DNA of 6,603 bases from an uncultured Treponema sp. Lineage in GTDB: Bacteria > Spirochaetota > Spirochaetia > Treponematales > Treponemataceae. Position numbers and translations under genes: made by a program. The stretch is taken from contig CAJOPO010000234.1 in NCBI GenBank assembly GCA_905236315.1, positions 1 to 6,603 of the forward strand, read 5' to 3'. Below the pieces are notes generated by a model, which worked only from the letters and a program-made list of their open reading frames with translations, was not told where the DNA came from and searched no databases. This document shows, piece by piece, positions 6,097 through 6,603 of this stretch. The number at the start of each line of letters is the position of its first letter. The first letter of the stretch is position 1.

Positions 6097-6603
6097 ATGG
6101 CCACAATAAAGGATGTTTCACGTGAGTCTGGGCTTTCTGTAGGTACAGTTTCCCGTGTATTAAATAATAGAGGCTATATCAGTATTGAGGCAAAGCAAAA
6201 GGTTGAAGCAGCTATGGAAAAACTGCATTATCAGCCTAACGAGGTAGCACGTTCTTTGTCTAAGCAATCAAGTTCTTTAATAGGCTTGGTTGTTCCTCAA
6301 ATGGAGAATCCTTACTTTTCTGTATTCACAAATTATGTAGAAGAATATGCTGTGCGTAAAGGTTATAATATACTCCTTTTCTGCTCCAACGGTATGGAAG
6401 AACGTGAAGCAGAAATGCTTGAAGTATGTAGAAGAAACAGAGTAGCTGGTATTATTCTTTGTAGTGGTTGTTTTTCTGTAGCAACATTTGGTGATTTAGA
6501 CTGTCCCCTTGTTACTATGGAACGTGATGTGGAAAATGAACTGGCTTCCGTAAGATGTGATAATTATATGGGTGGTGTTTTGGCAGCGCAACACCTTATA
6601 GAC
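6097..6603 (+). CDS. LacI-family transcriptional repressor, 5' part (runs off window)
   Basis: The frame is open for 169 codons to the window end, about half of a typical 330-340-residue LacI-type repressor. Residues 3-24 form the helix-turn-helix, with recognition segment LSVGTVSRVLNN (13-24); the family specificity positions read V15, G16 and R20. The hinge helix is ARSLSKQ at 51-57. The sugar-binding core starts with SSLIGLVVPQMENPYFS (59-75) and continues with the usual E-x-x-A-x-x-x-GYN pattern to about 91. AGGTGG at 6086-6091 lies five bases before the ATG, which starts one base after the GH32 stop, so it is cotranscribed and probably autoregulated. The two CG-centred operators at the operon promoter are its likely targets. 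The inducer is presumably the imported sugar or a product of GH32. The ligand-binding C-terminal half is not visible. Confidence 0.93.
   Translation, partial: MATIKDVSRESGLSVGTVSRVLNNRGYISIEAKQKVEAAMEKLHYQPNEVARSLSKQSSSLIGLVVPQMENPYFSVFTNYVEEYAVRKGYNILLFCSNGMEEREAEMLEVCRRNRVAGIILCSGCFSVATFGDLDCPLVTMERDVENELASVRCDNYMGGVLAAQHLID

Overview
The window holds one clear functional unit, a carbohydrate-uptake operon on the + strand, next to an unrelated-looking LysR-type regulator on the - strand. The operon order is lipoprotein sugar-binding protein, two MalF/MalG-type permeases, an intracellular GH32 beta-fructosidase, then the 5' part of a LacI-family repressor cut by the window end. The reading is ABC import of sucrose or short fructo-oligosaccharides, cytoplasmic hydrolysis by GH32, and local control by the terminal LacI-type repressor. 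No ATPase subunit is present, so the importer must use one encoded elsewhere, as many CUT1 importers do. The exact sugar is inferred only from GH32.

Layout: 1-115 holds back-to-back palindromes and no gene I can support. 116-979 (-) is the LysR-type regulator, whose best promoter places the transcription start at or next to its ATG (probably leaderless). 980-1265 is the regulatory interval. It holds the LysR promoter, an unusual array of five units with an exact 23-bp period and a palindromic core (1034-1148), then a near-consensus promoter flanked by two matching LacI-type operators. 1266-2576 is the binding protein. 2577-2750 holds two successive hairpins, the second a terminator that probably sets high binding-protein and lower permease expression. 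2751-6095 holds the permeases and GH32, tightly packed, and LacI runs from 6097 to the end.

Organism: a bacterium with strong AGGAGG ribosome sites and consensus-like sigma-70 promoters. The AT-rich sugar genes, lipoprotein binding protein and separate ATPase would suit a host-associated Firmicute or a Treponema-like spirochaete. I cannot decide between them from this sequence. The LysR gene is visibly GC-richer than the sugar operon (39 of 60 G+C at 421-480 against 18 of 60 at 3721-3780, hand-counted and chosen as extremes), so the repeat array lies near a change in composition.

Nothing here is certain to be a new system. The 23-bp array between the two divergent transcription units is the feature least explained by known genes.
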